Below are positions 1 through 21,211 of a DNA stretch of 64,000 bases, one piece after another. Under the pieces are notes generated by a model. The model made no database searches, had not been told where the DNA came from, and saw only the letters and a list, made by a program, of their open reading frames with translations. This stretch comes from Mactromeris polynyma. Taxonomy: Eukaryota; Mollusca; Bivalvia; Venerida; Mactridae. The stretch covers positions 1,739,904 through 1,803,903 of the forward strand of contig JASFXZ010000018.1 of the NCBI GenBank assembly GCA_032209605.1, written 5' to 3'. Made by a program: the position numbers and the translations under genes. Position 1 is the first letter of the stretch; every line of letters starts with the position of its first letter.

Positions 1-342
1 GCGATTATGTACACAACTTTCCACTTCCGGTGGTTGTTGGAACATGTCGAACGCTGCTCTAACAAATGCAACAAATATATTCATGTCTATTTGATTATGT
101 ACCACAAACCTTTCGTTTTTGTCATTTTCTTCACACGAATAATTTAAGAAATGGCATCCTTTGAATTAGTGGTTAAATAATAATGTTGTCAGCAAGAGGT
201 CGGCTCCGGTATTTATTCTATACCGGACATGACGTCATCTTGATTTGGGTAAATTCCGCGCAACAAATACCCGTACCAAATTACAGCACGGTCCGTTAGG
301 TGCCGTCTTACCTCCGGCGAGGTCTTGGACATTGTTGCGCAT
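1..342 (-). CDS. 5' end of an unidentified gene, head-to-head with CDK2 (partial, two exons)
   Basis: I do not recognise this protein. On the minus strand an ATG at 342-340 opens a 31-base exon (342 to 312) that ends at a strong donor, GAG|GTAAGA, leaving one base of a split codon. A reading frame from 158 down to 1 has no stop and runs off the window. Its acceptor AG is at 160-159, and joining it to exon 1 across a 153-base intron keeps the frame. The exon 2 peptide is complex and not repetitive (for example NERFVVHNQIDMNIFVAF, then MFQQPPEVE), with charged and hydrophobic residues mixed as in a folded protein. Seen: the open frame, the donor and the phase match. Inferred: that this is a real gene. 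The acceptor has a weak pyrimidine tract, so another upstream exon could be used instead. A second ATG at 332-330 in exon 1 gives a frame that would hit a stop in exon 2. Confidence 0.45.
230..237. promoter_or_regulatory. Perfect CRE octamer (CREB/ATF type)
   Basis: TGACGTCA is present exactly. It lies in the first intron of the putative minus-strand gene. Just before it, a 7-base inverted repeat (CCGGTAT at 206-212, ATACCGG at 220-226) could form a small hairpin. The same octamer occurs in the foldback elements near 39 and 46 kb, so it is not diagnostic of a promoter here. Confidence 0.35.
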
Positions 343-1908
343 CAAGCCACTAAGTAGAGGTATAGCTAAAGTTTGAAAGAATAAAATAGATTACGGAAAC
401 AAGATCTATTTATGATTTAATTTGATTAGACTCAAGTCAAATTTAAAGTTTGACTAGCGGACGTTGTGAAAAGAGGACGTTTGACTATGGGACGATGAAA
501 CAAAAAAACAGATATTTCATTTATTTATCATATCCACAATAATTCATATTTTGTTACAATGCAATAAAGAAAATATCTCCGTGGTTGGATGGACTTTCAG
601 AATATACATGTATATATTTGTTTGATAAAAAAATCAAAATGATGTGTTGGAAGTGTAGGATTGTATAGGATTGTATAGTTTGTTCTTACTTTGAAAACTT
701 TACGTGAAGCTGCACATTTCAATTTTACAATTCAATAATATTTTCTTATTTTACACTGTTTATTTTAATTGATAAGATGTTTTCAGGATGTGCAATAAAA
801 ATAAATCAAATGTTCGTCCATTGTTTTTTTTATGTTACTGATTAAATTTAAATTCAAGGAACACAATTATTTTTTATTGCAAAAAATCCAAACTTCTTGC
901 AAAGGCATTTTTCTAATACAAATGCAATCTTTGATTTCCATTATTAATATTAGTAGACAATCTTGAAGGTACTATTCGTACATATATTGTCATAGTGAAT
1001 ATAACATAGATTATTCATTAAACCAAATTCAAACAGCTAGCCATTGAATCATAAATTTTAAACTTTTTTTAAAGATACATTGTAATGCAATGCACTACTA
1101 TGGTGGCATATTTCTGCCACCAGTTAACTACTTAATTAACTAGATAAGTATACATGGTTATCACGTAAAAGAAACTATAGATAACTACTTAATTAACTAG
1201 ATAATTATGTCGTTACCTAGATAAGTATACCGTGATAAATTTCATACCAGATAAATATCTTAACACGAAAAATTGTATATTCATATTATATAAATTGAAG
1301 CTGGAACACAGTGTCCCTGATCTAAGTCGGCCATTCCATTGCAGACGTGGTGTCAACAAGGAAATCAGGGTCATAGTTCCCCAAGTCTGAGCAATTACCT
1401 ACATACCGAAGACCTAATTAAATACCATATGCATTGTAACATCATGTGCTCTTCAGAAAATCTATGCATTTTGTCACAAATATTTTGTATAATTGCTATA
1501 AAACAATGTTAATATGTATACTATTTAAATTGTAGTTGTAGTTGTATATATATATTTAGGTCTTTGGTCTGAGCAAGTAAAATGAAACAGATGTGTAATT
1601 TATGATATCAAATATGAAGCACTCGCTTGATATGAGTTGTTTTGTGTAAAATAATAACTGTGCGAAAATAGCTCAAACGATCCGTACGTATACGTTACTC
1701 TCAGTTCTTTGATTGTAACGCGGTGTCAACTCAAGTACATTCCGCAAGAGTACGTACACCGTTAAGAATTATACACAACCCAAACGTAAACACAATTTAC
1801 GCGGGAAAAATACCGACGACACCCTTGTAAACAAAGGTTTAGGGGTTATTTTCGTCTAAAGTATTGACCCCACAAATGATTTAGTATACTTTTTATGACA
1901 CGCATGTC
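343..1908. other. Intergenic region upstream of CDK2
   Basis: This AT-rich interval separates the putative minus-strand gene from CDK2. It holds no credible reading frame. A 23-base AT-rich block beginning TTAACTACTTAATTAACTAG occurs twice, about 1125-1147 and 1183-1205, probably the remains of a small repeat. The last 250 bases are richer in CpG than the rest and include the E2F-type site, so the CDK2 promoter and 5' UTR probably lie there. No transcription start can be fixed from sequence alone. Confidence 0.6.
1801..1808 (+). promoter_or_regulatory. E2F-type site upstream of CDK2
   Basis: GCGGGAAA matches the E2F/DP consensus (TTTSSCGC read on the other strand) and lies about 100 bases before the CDK2 start codon, in a TTTACGCGGGAAA context. 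Many cell-cycle kinase and cyclin genes are E2F targets, so G1/S-linked expression is a reasonable inference. No binding data can be read from the sequence. Confidence 0.5.
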
Positions 1909-11865
<9,957 letters not shown>

Positions 11866-13019
11866 ACTCTCATTTTGTGGTGTCTTACTGTTTCATGTTG
11901 TTATTTTACCTGCCTACGCAAGTGCATTGTGTTTATGGATGACTTTTGTCATCAAATTTGGCTTTCATTTGAAATAGCTTTATACAAGCTGTTTGTTTTT
12001 GGTAAATAGTCTTTGAATTTTGAAGTGGTTATTATTTTGCTTAGCTACCATCACTGATTATACAATGTAACACTGCTAACTACAGGGGGGTTTACAATGT
12101 CTTCATTACTTACTTTAAACCTTCCATTCTTATGCCCGAAATTTGTACATGTGCTTTTATCTGTGAAATTTATTACCAGCACATTACATTCATTTATCTT
12201 GTTGGTTGACTAGATGCTAGATGTTGTATTCTTTTGTTGCAGCTTTCTTGGTCTCCAGTATGGTAATTCAGTGTCCTTGTTAATGTTATTATACCCCCCC
12301 CCCCTTTCAAAGAAGAGAGGGCATATTGGTTTGCACTTGCACTCAATAACCCTTTGACCTATCAACCTCAAACTTGGTCAACACATTCATCTTGGGTAGC
12401 AGAGTAACCCTTTTGGGGTCACAGGGTGCGTAATGTTTTACGAACATCTCTTGTTTGTCTATGAAAGAAAAAGCATACCATTGAATTTTGTGTGAATATT
12501 TATAATGTTAAGTTTTCAAAACATTCAGACAGTTTGAAAAAAATATTATGGAATGGCAAACACTAATTATTTAAATATGCTTTTGTATTCAAATATTATA
12601 AAATGTATGATTTGTAAATATTCATTGCAGTATTAATGTTATATTTTGTCCTATTCTCATTTGATTGTACGTTCAGTTTTTTGTTCGGTCCGCCTGTTTC
12701 TTATACTGGCAATATTACACAAACCGACAGCTTAACACTGTTCTACTGGGCTGCTGTTTATTTAGTAGTGAATCATTTTAAGCTTATAACAAAACAGTAC
12801 AACTGAAAGAACTTTCTTGATGAACTTTGTACAACCAAAAAAGTTTAGCTTTTGTTGTGCTTCTTGACTTGCGTGTAGTTCTACGATTTTGATGCAGGAT
12901 TTCATTGTTTAGAAGCATTGTGTCTGCAATTATATGGTTTTGATAGAATATGTCCCACATGAATTAGGTGTCATGGAATTAATTGCATTGAACATGTATG
13001 AGTTTTAGTAAATGTGTGC
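11866..13019. other. CDK2 3' flank and probable 3' UTR
   Basis: No frame of merit. A weak polyadenylation variant TATAAA lies at 12597-12602. A dispersed element of mollusc style, beginning with an oligo-C run, occupies about 12292-12450. How far the CDK2 3' UTR extends cannot be settled by sequence alone. Confidence 0.45.
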
Positions 13020-13915
13020 GGTGTTATGTGCTGTAGACGAGGCATGTGTTTGAGTTCTTGGGTGACTTAACACACGTAACACATGTATTAGACACTAATA
13101 CTACTTCCACAGAATGTTTGTTAGATGTTTTAAGTTTTGTGTAGAATAATTAATTATGACACCGTTCTTGGCCATTTCTTGTCTAATTTTGCAGGCTTAT
13201 TTATTACTTTTTAGCTCCCCTGAGCACTTTCACCTAAATGTTCCACTTACAAGATTGTTCAATTGTGTGATTCACTAAAACACATTGCTGCCAGGGGGTG
13301 GGTCACTTTCCCGATATGTATATTACATGTATTATAATAGTAGTGATATTCTTAACAATGTCCATAATTTTGTTCAATTTTTATTTGCTTGCATTAAGCA
13401 GATATACCATATACACTTTTTATATGCCCGTTTGAAAAACGGGATGTATTATGGGAACACCTGTGGCGAGGGGCGTCCACATGTTGTCCTCTCTCTAAGT
13501 CGAAGAGTTTTCATCCAAACTTTACCAAACTTGGTGAAAATGTTTGTAGGCATAATATCTCGGCCAAGTTCGATAACCAGCCAACATCGCCCCAGGCACT
13601 TTTGAATTGTGGCCCTTGAATTATCCAAAATTGGCCAAATTAGCCTTGTCCGCTCTCTAAGTCAAAGAGTTTTCATGCGATCTTTACCAAACTTAGGGAA
13701 AATGTTAGTGGGCATAATATCTCGGCCAAGTTTGATAACCAGCCACATGGCTCAAGTCACTCGGGAGTTATCACCCTTTGATTTTAGAAATTACATAAAA
13801 TTTGTCTTGTTATAACTCCGAGCTCTGACTTATGACGGTCGTATTTTGTGACAGTTTGCCACTCTTGTTTGTGAGTTAACTTTTGTTCAAATCTGCTGTA
13901 AGCTCCCAGCCATGA
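13020..13915. repeat. Paralogue of the 20.56-20.88 kb segment, interrupted by an insertion
   Basis: The stretches 13020-13420 and 13858-13915 match 20560-20880 at moderate identity: both contain CACAGAATGTTTGTT, GGCCATTTCTTGTCTAAT and TTGCAGGCTTATTTATTACT in the same order. Where the right copy begins as the end of the 53-bp array, the left copy has one sequence resembling a single unit (about 13030-13085). Homology resumes after the insertion at 13421-13857. Confidence 0.6.
13421..13857. mobile_element. Dispersed repeat with an internal duplication, inserted in the paralogous segment
   Basis: It begins TATATGCCCGTTTGAAAAAC and interrupts the similarity to 20.6-20.9 kb, which marks it as an insertion. 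A block with CTCTCTAAGTC(G/A)AAGAGTTTTCAT and ATAATATCTCGGCCAAGTT occurs twice, 162 bases apart. Repeats of this style are, to my knowledge, common in mollusc genomes. The two plus-strand frames over it (106 and 68 codons) are incidental. Confidence 0.5.
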
Positions 13916-14255
13916 AGCTTGTATATTCTCCCTAATACCTTATTCTGTTCTGCCATTTATGAGAAGGACTATTTTCAATTTTGATAGAAAATCTGCACCT
14001 AAAGTGACTTACTTTGGCATGACGTGAATATTAAGACACTGTGTTTTGTTGGAATTTCTGTAACTTAAGTGGTTGTTTTGGAGATACATGTTTTAAATTC
14101 AACGAGGTTTTTATTGACATAAATAATTACAGCACTATCGTTCATTTGTGACACTAGGGAGTTCATTGTGGGGGCACATTTACAGATTCGGTAAATCGGG
14201 GTGTTTTCTTAACAAATGCGTACAGTGTGCAGTGTTTTATTACGTAAACATAACC

Positions 14256-14261
14256 AATAAA
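14256..14261 (+). terminator. Candidate polyadenylation signal AATAAA
   Basis: The first canonical AATAAA I find after the CDK2 stop codon, followed by GT-rich sequence. It would imply a 3' UTR of about 2.4 kb that contains other repeats, so use by CDK2 is uncertain. Confidence 0.25.
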
Positions 14262-14470
14262 TGGTTTGTGTTATACAGTTGCAATGTTTACATTGTCGTC
14301 ATTGTCCTTACATAGTTTTGCTTGCTCTTTGTGTTCCTAGTAACTTATAACTCTAGATAATGTTTGTGTGTAAAGATATTTCATCTTTTTTAATGATTAA
14401 GTCTTGTGAAATATTACTGTACTTTAAAATCGCTTAGGATGTGTGGAACGTGTACGATGTTATTTCTATG

Positions 14471-15460
14471 CCAATTGTGTTCATTAACGCTGTTCAAACA
14501 TTAAGTATAGTTATACATTAAGCAGATTGTGTTCATTAATGGTCTTCAAACATTAAGTAAAACTATACATTTAGCTAGTTGTGTTCATTAACTGTGTTCA
14601 AACATTAAGTATAGCTATACATTTAGCCAGTTGTGTTCATTAACTGTGTTCAAACATTAAATATATAGCTATACATTTAGCCAGTTGTGTTCATTAACTG
14701 TGTTCAAACATTAAATATATAGCTATACATTTAGCCAATTGTGTTCATTAATTGATCAAACATTACGTACAGCTATACATTTAGCCAGTTGTGTTCATTA
14801 ACTGATCAAACATTATGTATAGCTATACATTTAGCCAGTTGTGTTCATTAACTGATCAAACATTACGTATAGCTATACATTTAGCCAGTTGTGTTCATTA
14901 ACTGATCAAACATTACGTATAGCTATACATTTAGCCAGTTGTGTTCATTAACTGATCAAACATTACGTACAGCTATACATTTAGCCAGTTGTGTTCATTA
15001 ACTGATTTCAAACATTACGTATAGCTATACATTTAGCCAGTTGTGTTCATTAACTGATTTCAAACATTACGTATAGCTATACATTTAGCCAGTTGTGTTC
15101 ATTAACTGATCAAACATTACGTACAGCTATACATTTAGCCAGTTGTGTTCATTGACTGATCAAACATTACGTACAGCTATACATTTAGCCAGTTGTGTTC
15201 ATTAACTGATCAAACATTACGTACAGCTATACATTTAGCCAGTTGTGTTCATTAACTGATCAAACATTACGTACAGCTATACATTTAGCCAGTTGTGTTC
15301 ATTAACTGATCAAACATTACGTATAGCTATACATTTAGCCAATTGTGTTCATTAACTGATTTCAAACATTACGTATAGCTATACATTTAGCCAGTTGTGT
15401 TCAAACATTACTTATAACTATGCATTTAGCCACTTGTGTTCATTAACTGTGTTCAAACAA
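14471..15460. repeat. 50-bp minisatellite, about 19-20 copies
   Basis: Unit includes AGCTATACATTTAGCCAG and TTGTGTTCATTAACTGAT. Early units carry TGTGTTCAAACATTAA (52-54 bp) and later ones are shortened at TGATCAAACATTACG. This shows a drift from left to right in unit type. Stops in all frames. Confidence 0.95.
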
Positions 15461-15977
15461 TGATGTGTTCATATCCCAAACTTATCTCAATTTATCTTAC
15501 ACATTCAAATTCATTTTTTATGCATTTCATTAATTTTATTCAAGCTGTATGTAGGTGAGAAGTGTATTTTACTGATTGTTATACAATATTATCATCAGTG
15601 GTACTGAGTTATATTGATTGTTGTTAATAATTTGAAAGTAAATTCTTAGTCACAAATATAGTGTTTGTGTGTTATCTACCCTAAGTCGTGTTGTATCAAC
15701 CAAGTTGCTGCCATTGTCTGTGATATTCATTCCTGCACACAAGGTGTGTAATTGTAGCTTAAATCACCAAACTGCACTCAGATGTTAAAGATTTCTCTGC
15801 TGAATGTGAGTTAGGAGATTTGAGGGAGGAAATGAATTTGATGCTTACTGAAGGATTAGTATTATTTTGTATACACTTCATTTACCATTTGAGTGGGAAT
15901 AAGTGAAATTTATTAGTTCTTTAATAATAGATTTACTACACTCTGAGAATTACACTTGACTCTCACAGAAAATGGGT
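15461..15977. other. Unique AT-rich spacer
   Basis: About 500 bases between arrays. I see no gene, RNA or repeat in it. Confidence 0.5.
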
Positions 15978-16480
15978 GCAGAGAATACTTGCATTCAGCA
16001 TACAGAGAATACTTGCATTCAGCATACAGAGAATACTTGCATTCAGCACACAGAGAATACTTGCATTCAGCACACAGAGAATACTTGCATTCAGCACACA
16101 GAGAATACTTGCATTCAGCACACAGAGAATACTTGCATTCAGCACACAGAGAATACTTGCATTCAGCACACAGAGCATACTTGCATTCAGCACACAGAGA
16201 ATACTTGCATTCAGCACACAGAGAATACTTGCATTCAGCACACAGAGAATACTTGCATTCAGCACACAGAGAATACTTGCATTCAGCATACAGAGTATAC
16301 TTACATTCAGCACACAGAGAATACTTGCATTCAGCACACACAGAATACTTGCATTCAGCACACAGAGAATACTTGCATTCAGCACACAGAGAATACTTGC
16401 ATTCAGCAAACAGAGAATACTTGCATTCAGCACACAGAGAATACTTGCATTCAGCATACAGAGAATACTTGCATTCAGCA
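15978..16480. repeat. 24-bp minisatellite, 21 copies
   Basis: Core AATACTTGCATTCAGCA followed by CACAGAG. The 24-base period keeps all phases open, producing frames of about 170-210 codons on both strands that are artefacts of the repeat. Units are highly uniform, with single-base variants only. Confidence 0.96.
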
Positions 16481-16528
16481 TTATTAGTCATTGCTGTCAC
16501 TCCAAATTTGACTTGGCAAGTAAATTTT

Positions 16529-16764
16529 GACAGTTGAGTGGGTAGCAACAGTTATATTTGCAGGTTTAACTGTCTTACCTAGATTGTGACAGCTGAGTGG
16601 GTAGCAACAGTTATATTTGCAGGTTTAACTGTGTTACCTAGATTGTGACAGCTGAGTGGGTAGCAATAGTTATATTTGCAGGTTTAACTGTCTTACCTAG
16701 ATTATGACAGCTGAGTGGGTAGCAACAGTTATATTTGCAGGTTTAACTGTCTTACCTAGATTGT
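16529..16764. repeat. 59-bp tandem repeat, 4 copies
   Basis: Four units of exactly 59 bases. Each holds GAGTGGGTAGCAACAGTTAT and TTTAACTGTCTTACCTAGAT with few differences. Confidence 0.95.
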
Positions 16765-17012
16765 GGCAGATGATGATTATAATTGTATGTTGATTCAACA
16801 CTGAGTATTATAGATATATTATAGTTACGGAAATATTAAAATATGACAAAACTTGTACAATATATCTTCATTGCTTTGTCTGAAAACATTCTTAGTTAAT
16901 CATTCAACATTCATTATACCAAAAACAAAAACATGCCCAATTAACAACTGACCTGTTTACCAAACTACCCTGTTGTTACAGTTGGCTTGTACACACAACT
17001 ATGCTAGTGATG

Positions 17013-17610
17013 TAGTCATCTTGTTGACTTGGTCATCCTGTTGACATAGCCATCCTGTTGACATAGCCATCCTGTTGACTTACTGTTGTCTGCATAGTCA
17101 TCCTGTTGACTTAATGGTGTCTGCATAGCCATCCTGTTGACTTAATGTTGTCTGCATAGTCATCCTGTTGACTTAATGTTGTCTGCATAGCCATCCTGTT
17201 GACTTAATGTTGTCTGCATAGTCATCCTGTTGACTTATTGTTGTCTGCATAGTCATCATGTTGACTTAATGATGTCTGCATAGTCATCCTGTTGACTTAA
17301 TGTTGTCTGCATAGTCATCCTGTTGACTTAATGTTGTCTGCATAGTCATCCTGTTGACTTAATGTTGTCTGCATAGCCATCCTGTTGACTTAATGTTGTC
17401 TGCATAGTCATCCTGTTGACTTAATGTTGTCTGCATAGCCATCCTGTTGACTTAATGTTGTCTGCATAGCCATCCTGTTGACTTAATGTTGTCTGCATAG
17501 CCATCCTGTTGACTTAATGTTGTCTGCATAGCCATCCTGTTGACTTAATGTTGTCTGCATAGTCATCCTGTTGGCATAACCATCCTGTTAACTTAGCCAT
17601 CCTGTTGTCC
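17013..17610. repeat. 31-bp minisatellite, about 16 full copies plus degenerate edges
   Basis: Core CATCCTGTTGACTTAATG followed by TTGTCTGCATAG. The left and right edges have shortened units lacking the TTGTCTG part, as expected when exchange homogenises only the centre. Confidence 0.95.
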
Positions 17611-18126
17611 CTGCAATCCGTTTTGCCGTAGCTTGATTACACTGCAGATACATGATTTTGTCAATGCATCGATACTCACCAGATTATGTTAAGTCGACCA
17701 CTTCGCGCTAAAATCTGTTTCAGGGGAAGTAATTAAATGTATATTTTATTGCTGTCCGTACTATTTGTCTCCCTTTGTCCGAGTTAAATTATTTGATGTT
17801 TGGTAATCTTCAAGATACATTTATGCGTTTATTCAACAATATAAAAATATTCTAATGGAAAAAACAACTTCATTTTCTTTAATAGATAATGGAATATAAG
17901 TCATTTATCATTTAAACACATTTAACATTTTCTGATCTAAGAGTAAAGTTACAACAAACCAATCAAATAAATGTATAAAATGTAAACAGTTCACTCAAAG
18001 ATCACAATGGTGAACAGTAGCGATTGTGTGAGTTTTCTGTGAAGTTGTTTTAACATTTAACAGCTACCTGGGTTAGACTGGTATGTCAGTATCTAGATAA
18101 CAGAAGTACCTATCAAAGCATAGTTT
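17611..18126. other. Unique spacer
   Basis: AT-rich single-copy sequence. No gene or structured element seen. Confidence 0.45.
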
Positions 18127-18206
18127 TCACGAGTTCTCCCCCTTTATCCCTTCTAGAGTTCTCTCCCTTGATCCCTTATAGAGTTCCCTTTGTTCCTTCT
18201 ATAGTA
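18127..18206 (+). repeat. Left arm of an inverted repeat flanking the 53-bp array
   Basis: Contains CCCTTTATCCCTTCTAGAG, then TTCTCTCCCTT and TTCCTTCTATAGTATGTG. The reverse complement of 20871-20935 aligns to it over about 65 bases, with a roughly 20-base extra segment in this arm. Confidence 0.6.
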
Positions 18207-18223
18207 TGTGTAGTACTATATAT

Positions 18224-20618
18224 ACAAATGTATACGTTAAGCATGTCTATGAGATCACACGTGACTTGATACAGTTATACATGTATACGTTAAGCATGTC
18301 TATGAGATCACACGTGACTCGATACAGTAATACATGTATACGTTAAGCATGTCTATGAGATCACACGTGACTTGATACAGTAATACATGTATACGTTAAG
18401 CATGTCTATGAGATCACACGTGACTCGATACAGTAATACATGTATACGTTAAGCATGTCTATGAGATCACACGTGACTCGATACAGTAATACATGTATAC
18501 GTTAAGCATGTCTATGAGATCACACGTGACTTGATACAGTAATACATGTATACGTTAAGCATGTCTATGAGATCACACGTGACTTGATACAGTTATACAT
18601 GTATACGTTAAGCATGTCTATGAGATCACACGTGTCTTGATACAGTAATACATGTATACGTTAAGCATGTCTATGAGATCACACGTGTCTTGATACAGTA
18701 ATACATGTATACGTTAAGCATGTCTATGAGATCACACGTGACTCGATACAGTAATACATGTATACGTTAAGCATGTCTATGAGATCACACGTGACTTGAT
18801 ACAGTAATACATGTATACGTTAAGCATGTCTATGAGATCACACGTGACTCGATACAGTAATACATGTATACGTTAAGCATGTCTATGAGATCACACGTGA
18901 CTCGATACAGTAATACATGTATACGTTAAGCATGTCTATGAGATCACACGTGACTTGATACAGTAATACATGTATACGTTAAGCATGTCTATGAGATCAC
19001 ACGTGACTTGATACAGTTATACATGTATACGTTAAGCATGTCTATGAGATCACACGTGTCTTGATACAGTAATACATGTATACGTTAAGCATGTCTATGA
19101 GATCACACGTGTCTTGATACAGTAATACATGTATACGTTAAGCATGTCTATGAGATCACACGTGACTTGATACAGTTATACATGTATACGTTAAGCATGT
19201 CTATGAGATCACACGTGACTTGATACAGTAATACATGTATACGTTAAGCATGTCTATGAGATCACACGTGACTTGATACAGTAATACATGTATACGTTAA
19301 GCATGTCTATGAGATCACACGTGACTTGATACAGTAATACATGTATACGTTAAGCATGTCTATGAGATCACACGTGACTCGATACAGTAATACATGTATA
19401 CGTTAAGCATGTCTATGAGATCACACGTGACTTGATACAGTAATACATGTATACGTTAAGCATGTCTATGAGATCACACGTGACTTGATACAGTAATACA
19501 TGTATACGTTAAGCATGTCTATGAGATCACACGTGACTCGATACAGTAATACATGTATACGTTAAGCATGTCTATGAGATCACACGTGACTCGATACAGT
19601 AATACATGTATACGTTAAGCATGTCTATGAGATCACACGTGACTTGATACAGTAATACATGTATACGTTAAGCATGTCTATGAGATCACACGTGACTTGA
19701 TACAGTAATACATGTATACGTTAAGCATGTCTATGAGATCACACGTGACTTGATACAGTTATACATGTATACGTTAAGCATGTCTATGAGATCACACGTG
19801 ACTTGATACAGTAATACATGTATACGTTAAGCATGTCTATGAGATCACACGTGACTTGATACAGTAATACATGTATACGTTAAGCATGTCTATGAGATCA
19901 CACGTGACTTGATACAGTTATACATGTATACGTTAAGCATGTCTATGAGATCACACGTGACTTGATACAGTAATACATGTATACGTTAAGCATGTCTATG
20001 AGATCACACGTGACTTGATACAGTAATACATGTATACGTTAAGCATGTCTATGAGATCACACGTGACTTGATACAGTAATACATGTATACGTTAAGCATG
20101 TCTATGAGATCACACGTGACTTGATACAGTAATACATGTATACGTTAAGCATGTCTATGAGATCACACGTGACTTGATACAGTAATACATGTATACGTTA
20201 AGCATGTCTATGAGATCACACGTGACTTGATACAGTAATACATGTATACGTTAAGCATGTCTATGAGATCACACGTGACTTGATACAGTAATACATGTAT
20301 ACGTTAAGCATGTCTATGAGATCACACGTGACTTGATACAGTAATACATGTATACGTTAAGCATGTCTATGAGATCACACGTGACTTGATACAGTAATAC
20401 ATGTATACGTTAAGCATGTCTATGAGATCACACGTGACTTGATACAGTTATACATGTATACGTTAAGCATGTCTATGAGATCACACGTGACTTGATACAG
20501 TAATACATGTATACGTTAAGCATGTCTATGAGATCACACGTGACTTGATACAGTTATACATGTATACGTTAAGCATGTCTATGAGATCACACGTGACATG
20601 ATACAGTAATACATGTAT
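18224..20618. repeat. 53-bp minisatellite, about 45 copies, each with an E-box
   Basis: Unit parts: TACATGTATACGTTAAGCAT, then GTCTATGAGATCA, CACGTG, and A(C/T)T(T/C)GATACAGTAA. Units differ at only a few sites (ACTT/ACTC/TCTT and TAA/TTA). Every unit keeps CACGTG. Variant patterns show that units 2-9 were copied as a block to units 10-17. No reading frame crosses it. Confidence 0.97.
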
Positions 20619-20880
20619 AAAACACTAATATAACGTCCACAGAATGTTTGTTTATTTTTTAGTTTCTTTTCTATAAATGTAGTATTCATATATAAACAAT
20701 GATGAGACTGTTCTGGGCCATTTCTTGTCTAATATTGCAGGCTTATTTATTACTTGATATGTTTGCTGTTGTCCATAATGTTGTCCAATTTTGGTTTGGT
20801 CACAATAAGCTAATACACAAATTACACATTCTGTTTTGTCAGTTGTTTTGTTTTAAATCTGTGCTGTAGGCACATTCTAT
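20560..20880. repeat. Right paralogue of the 13.0-13.9 kb segment
   Basis: Begins inside the last 53-bp unit and continues past the array. It shares ordered blocks with 13020-13420 and 13858-13915, such as CACAGAATGTTTGTT and GGCTTATTTATTACTT. Confidence 0.6.
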
Positions 20881-20935
20881 AGAAGGAATAAGGGAGAGCA
20901 CTCTTGGAGGGATAAAGGGAGAGAAATTATGACAT
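20871..20935 (-). repeat. Right arm of the inverted repeat flanking the 53-bp array
   Basis: Reads CATTCTATAGAAGGAATAAG then GGATAAAGGGAGAGAAATTA. It is the inverse of the left arm at 18127-18206. The pair encloses the whole array. Confidence 0.6.
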
Positions 20936-21211
20936 TAACATTCATATTTTTAATATTGACAAGAAATGCGCAACATTGACAAAGTGGGTGTTTATGTTTT
21001 AAATGTCTTGTCACACCGACTTAATAGACACCGAACTTCTTCAAGTCAAATGTAAACATTTGGCAAAATTGTTTAGTTTTTCATAGCAATTGGTCAATTT
21101 CAATAATAATTCTTACCTGCAAGTACCAATATGCGAATACTCTGAATTATACGCAGATACTCTACATAATATAAGTTCTTATTTCCATTCCATATTTATA
21201 TGATGACAAAG

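Noticed and set aside
23..30. ETS-type motif ACTTCCGG
   Set aside because: It lies within the putative coding exon of the minus-strand gene, so a promoter role is unlikely on that reading.
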